Shown in pieces: positions 62,193-64,000 of a stretch of DNA of 64,000 nt. Source of the stretch: Apiospora phragmitis (taxonomy: Eukaryota; Ascomycota; Sordariomycetes; Amphisphaeriales; Apiosporaceae). The stretch spans positions 3,472,001-3,536,000 of the forward strand of contig JAQQWL010000011.1 of the NCBI GenBank assembly GCA_038363925.1. Direction: 5' to 3'. A program made the position numbers and the translations under genes. A model generated the notes under the pieces. That model made no database searches and had not been told where the DNA came from. It was given only the letters and a program-made list of their open reading frames with translations. Every line of letters starts with the position of its first letter. Position 1 is the first letter of the stretch.

Positions 62193-63340
62193 ATGGCGCC
62201 CACAAGACCGAACAAGAAGTCGAAGAAGGGCGACAAGGGCGCTGCTTCGGCACACGAGTCCAAAGTATCCCACTCCTCTATGTCAAGGCTGCCGAAACCC
62301 AGCTTCAGGCAGGCAACCCTTCCGATGCCCTGGAGCTAGCGCAAAAGGCCCTGAGCCAGTCGCAAACAGGTAGCGATAGCGCCCTCGCTGCGCTGAACCT
62401 GTTGGGACAAATCAACATCGAGATCGGCGAATTCGAGGCGGCCCGCTCATTCTTCCTCAAAGCCGTCGCCATCGACGAGGATGGCAGCAGGAGTGACGAG
62501 ACAGGCGGCGGACCGGAGAAGTTCTTGTGCTTGGCGCAACTGAGCGAAGAAGGTGGCCAGGACAGTGTCAAATGGTTCGAGAAGGGGGCCGCGGCGCTCA
62601 AGAACCAGATCCAGAAATTCGATGACCTCCAAAAGTTGACCGACGAACAAGAACTCCTGGTCGACGAATTCCGGCAGAAGCATGCCATGACACTCTGCGC
62701 CGTTTCGGAGATCTACATGACGGATCTTTCATGGGAAGCGGACGCCGAGGCGCGCTGCGAGGCTCTTGTTACCGAGGCCACCATGGTCGCCCCCGAGTTC
62801 GCCGAGACATGGCAAACTCTGGCCAGCGTACGGATCTCCCAGGAGCGATTCGATGACGCCAAGGCTGCCCTGATACGAAGTCTCGAGCTGTGGAAAGACC
62901 TTCCGACGGGAGACCCCTCTGTACCTGATTTCCCCAGCCGCGTTGCGCTGGCCAGGTTGCTTATGGAAGTCGGCATGGAGCAGGAAGCCATCGAGGTCCT
63001 CGAGCGTTTGGTTGGAGAGGACGACCATAGCGTCGAAGTCTGGTATCTAGGAGGGTGGGGTCTCTACGTTATGGGCGAGAAGCAGAAGCAGCAGGATTCG
63101 GCTGAAGGAGGTGAATGGAAATCGACTTGGATCTCGAGCAAAACTTGGCTCAAGCAGTGCCTCAACCTGTTCAAGCAACAAGAGTACGAGGACGAGCGCC
63201 TGGGCAAACATGCCAATGAGCTTCTTACGGCTGTCAGTAAAGACCTTGGGGATACACCCTCTGACGATGAAGAGGAAGGAGAGGATGCAGACGATGTGTG
63301 GGAGGACGAGGATGGTAGTGATGAGGAGATGGGCGGTTGA
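62193..63340 (+). CDS. ACL4: TPR-repeat chaperone of ribosomal protein L4 (Acl4 type)
   Basis: Acl4 binds newly made ribosomal protein uL4 and escorts it to the nucleus. The 382-residue protein starts MAPTRPNKKSKKGDKGAASA, a lysine-rich N-terminus typical of the family. It then carries helical TPR-like repeats: LYVKAAETQLQAGNPSDALE, LNLLGQINIEIGEFEAARSF, PEFAETWQTLASVRISQERF and ALARLLMEVGMEQEAIEVLE. The C-terminal tail is highly acidic (DDEEEGEDADDVWEDEDG). The first 26 codons and the TPR part lie in different frames; one additional C in the 3-C run at 62269-62271 joins them. An intron is less likely since no GT-AG pair fits. The TPR assignment is firm; the Acl4 identity rests on the combination of lysine-rich start, TPR core and acidic tail. 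Confidence 0.8.
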
Positions 63341-63577
63341 AGGTTCGGACGCTTTAGATTTGCTTTCTTTTGACTGGTCACGTATTGGGTGCTAGATGTG
63401 ACGACAACATCTCGGCGTTTTGGTCTGGCATTTGAAGGCGTTAGGAGATAATAAAAATGATTTTGGGCAGCCTTCCTTGCGGTATGGATTGCTGCCAGAT
63501 CTACATTGGTCCAATTAACCAAACAATTGATGCGCCCGAACTCCATGCAATGTATCCGCATATATCCCCGACTCTAG

Positions 63578-64000
63578 TCACGTTGTGACTTTTAAGGACT
63601 CGACTCCCTCAGCCAAGCCACCTTCCTCATCGTCTCCCTCATCGACCTTGCCAACGAGACCACGCTCCCAGAGCTGCTTGCCTGTGAGCTTCTTCTCCTC
63701 CTTCACTCTGGCTTTCTTCAGCTCGGCGAGGCGCTCCTCCTCCTGGCGTATGCGCTCGTCTTCCATCTCCTTCATGAAACTTTCGCGCCACTTGATGAAC
63801 GTCTCCCTCGTAACGGGCGTGCCGTGGAACTTCTTGTTCTCCTCGCGCTCGGCCGCTAACAGGACCTCCTCGTGCTCGCGGGCCTTGGCCGCCCGCCGGT
63901 CCAGGATGAGCTGCTCCGCGTTCTCCTTCAGAGTCGTCACCAGCGTGAAGACCATGGCCATCCCCAGGTTCTCCTGGATTGTGTCCTCGAGCCCGGACAG
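63578..64000 (-). CDS. GIR2: RWD-domain protein, Gir2/RWDD1 type (5' part outside the window)
   Basis: Gir2 binds Gcn1 through its RWD domain and partners the Rbg2 GTPase in translation control. The window holds the last 140 codons plus stop. The sequence enters as LSGLEDTIQENLGMAMVFTL, the end of an RWD domain. It continues with a charged helical stretch (KAREHEEVLLAAEREENKKF), then HGTPVTRETFIKWRESFMKE, where the GTPVT and W-E-F features match the Rbg-binding (DFRP) region. The end is a Lys/Glu coil and an acidic stretch (DEGDDEEGG), finishing GVESLKVTT. It is convergent with ACL4, with 237 bp between stops. The N-terminal RWD part cannot be checked. Confidence 0.85.
   Translation of the reverse strand: MSGLEDTIQENLGMAMVFTLVTTLKENAEQLILDRRAAKAREHEEVLLAAEREENKKFHGTPVTRETFIKWRESFMKEMEDERIRQEEERLAELKKARVKEEKKLTGKQLWERGLVGKVDEGDDEEGGLAEGVESLKVTT

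Noticed and set aside
61640..62263. 207-codon minus-strand open frame
   Set aside because: It overlaps the start of ACL4 antisense and has no domain features.

Overview
This window looks like nuclear DNA from a filamentous ascomycete (Pezizomycotina, probably Sordariomycetes). Genes carry short GT-AG introns of about 50-160 bp. Coding DNA is GC-rich, leaders are CT-rich, and intergenic stretches are long. The protein families present (a Zn2Cys6 regulator with a fungal transcription-factor middle region, VPS10, ATG10, ACL4, MPO1, GH47 mannosidase) fit this assignment. I saw no rRNA, convincing tRNA, CRISPR array or intact transposon.

Layout. Positions 1-11,000 are gene-poor: the end of a GPI-type protein, a decayed 3' gene fragment, and one small Cys-rich gene behind a long CT-rich leader. 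From 10,977 to 24,567 lie an 11-exon Zn2Cys6 regulator (-), a UCH deubiquitinase (-), two proteins of unknown function, an MPO1-like ER dioxygenase (-), RNA polymerase II subunit RPB7 (+) and a four-pass membrane protein (+). After about 4 kb without genes come a lysine 2,3-aminomutase-like radical SAM enzyme (+), a 15-copy 7-bp minisatellite, and a Ser/Arg-rich protein with a 1.3-kb intron (+). From 38,983 to 52,816 is a housekeeping block: VPS10 (-), an unrecognised protein (-), ARPC1 (-), U2 snRNP B'' (+), ATG10 (-) and a class I alpha-1,2-mannosidase (+). The right end holds two fungal proteins of unknown function, the RPL4 chaperone ACL4 (+) and the 3' part of an RWD-domain protein of the GIR2 type (-).

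Several genes serve membrane traffic and protein quality control: VPS10 sorts vacuolar hydrolases, the mannosidase trims N-glycans, ATG10 drives autophagosome formation, UCH recycles ubiquitin, and ARPC1 nucleates actin. They are not arranged as a pathway cluster, and I see no biosynthetic cluster or defence system.

The most important observation concerns the sequence itself. At least ten genes, including normally essential or well-conserved ones, contain single-base indels, mostly in short homopolymers, that break otherwise excellent family matches. VPS10 alone has four. In every case, allowing the indel makes all downstream exon phases agree. I read these mainly as consensus errors in the assembly rather than as true gene decay. 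Gene coordinates below therefore span the frameshifts.
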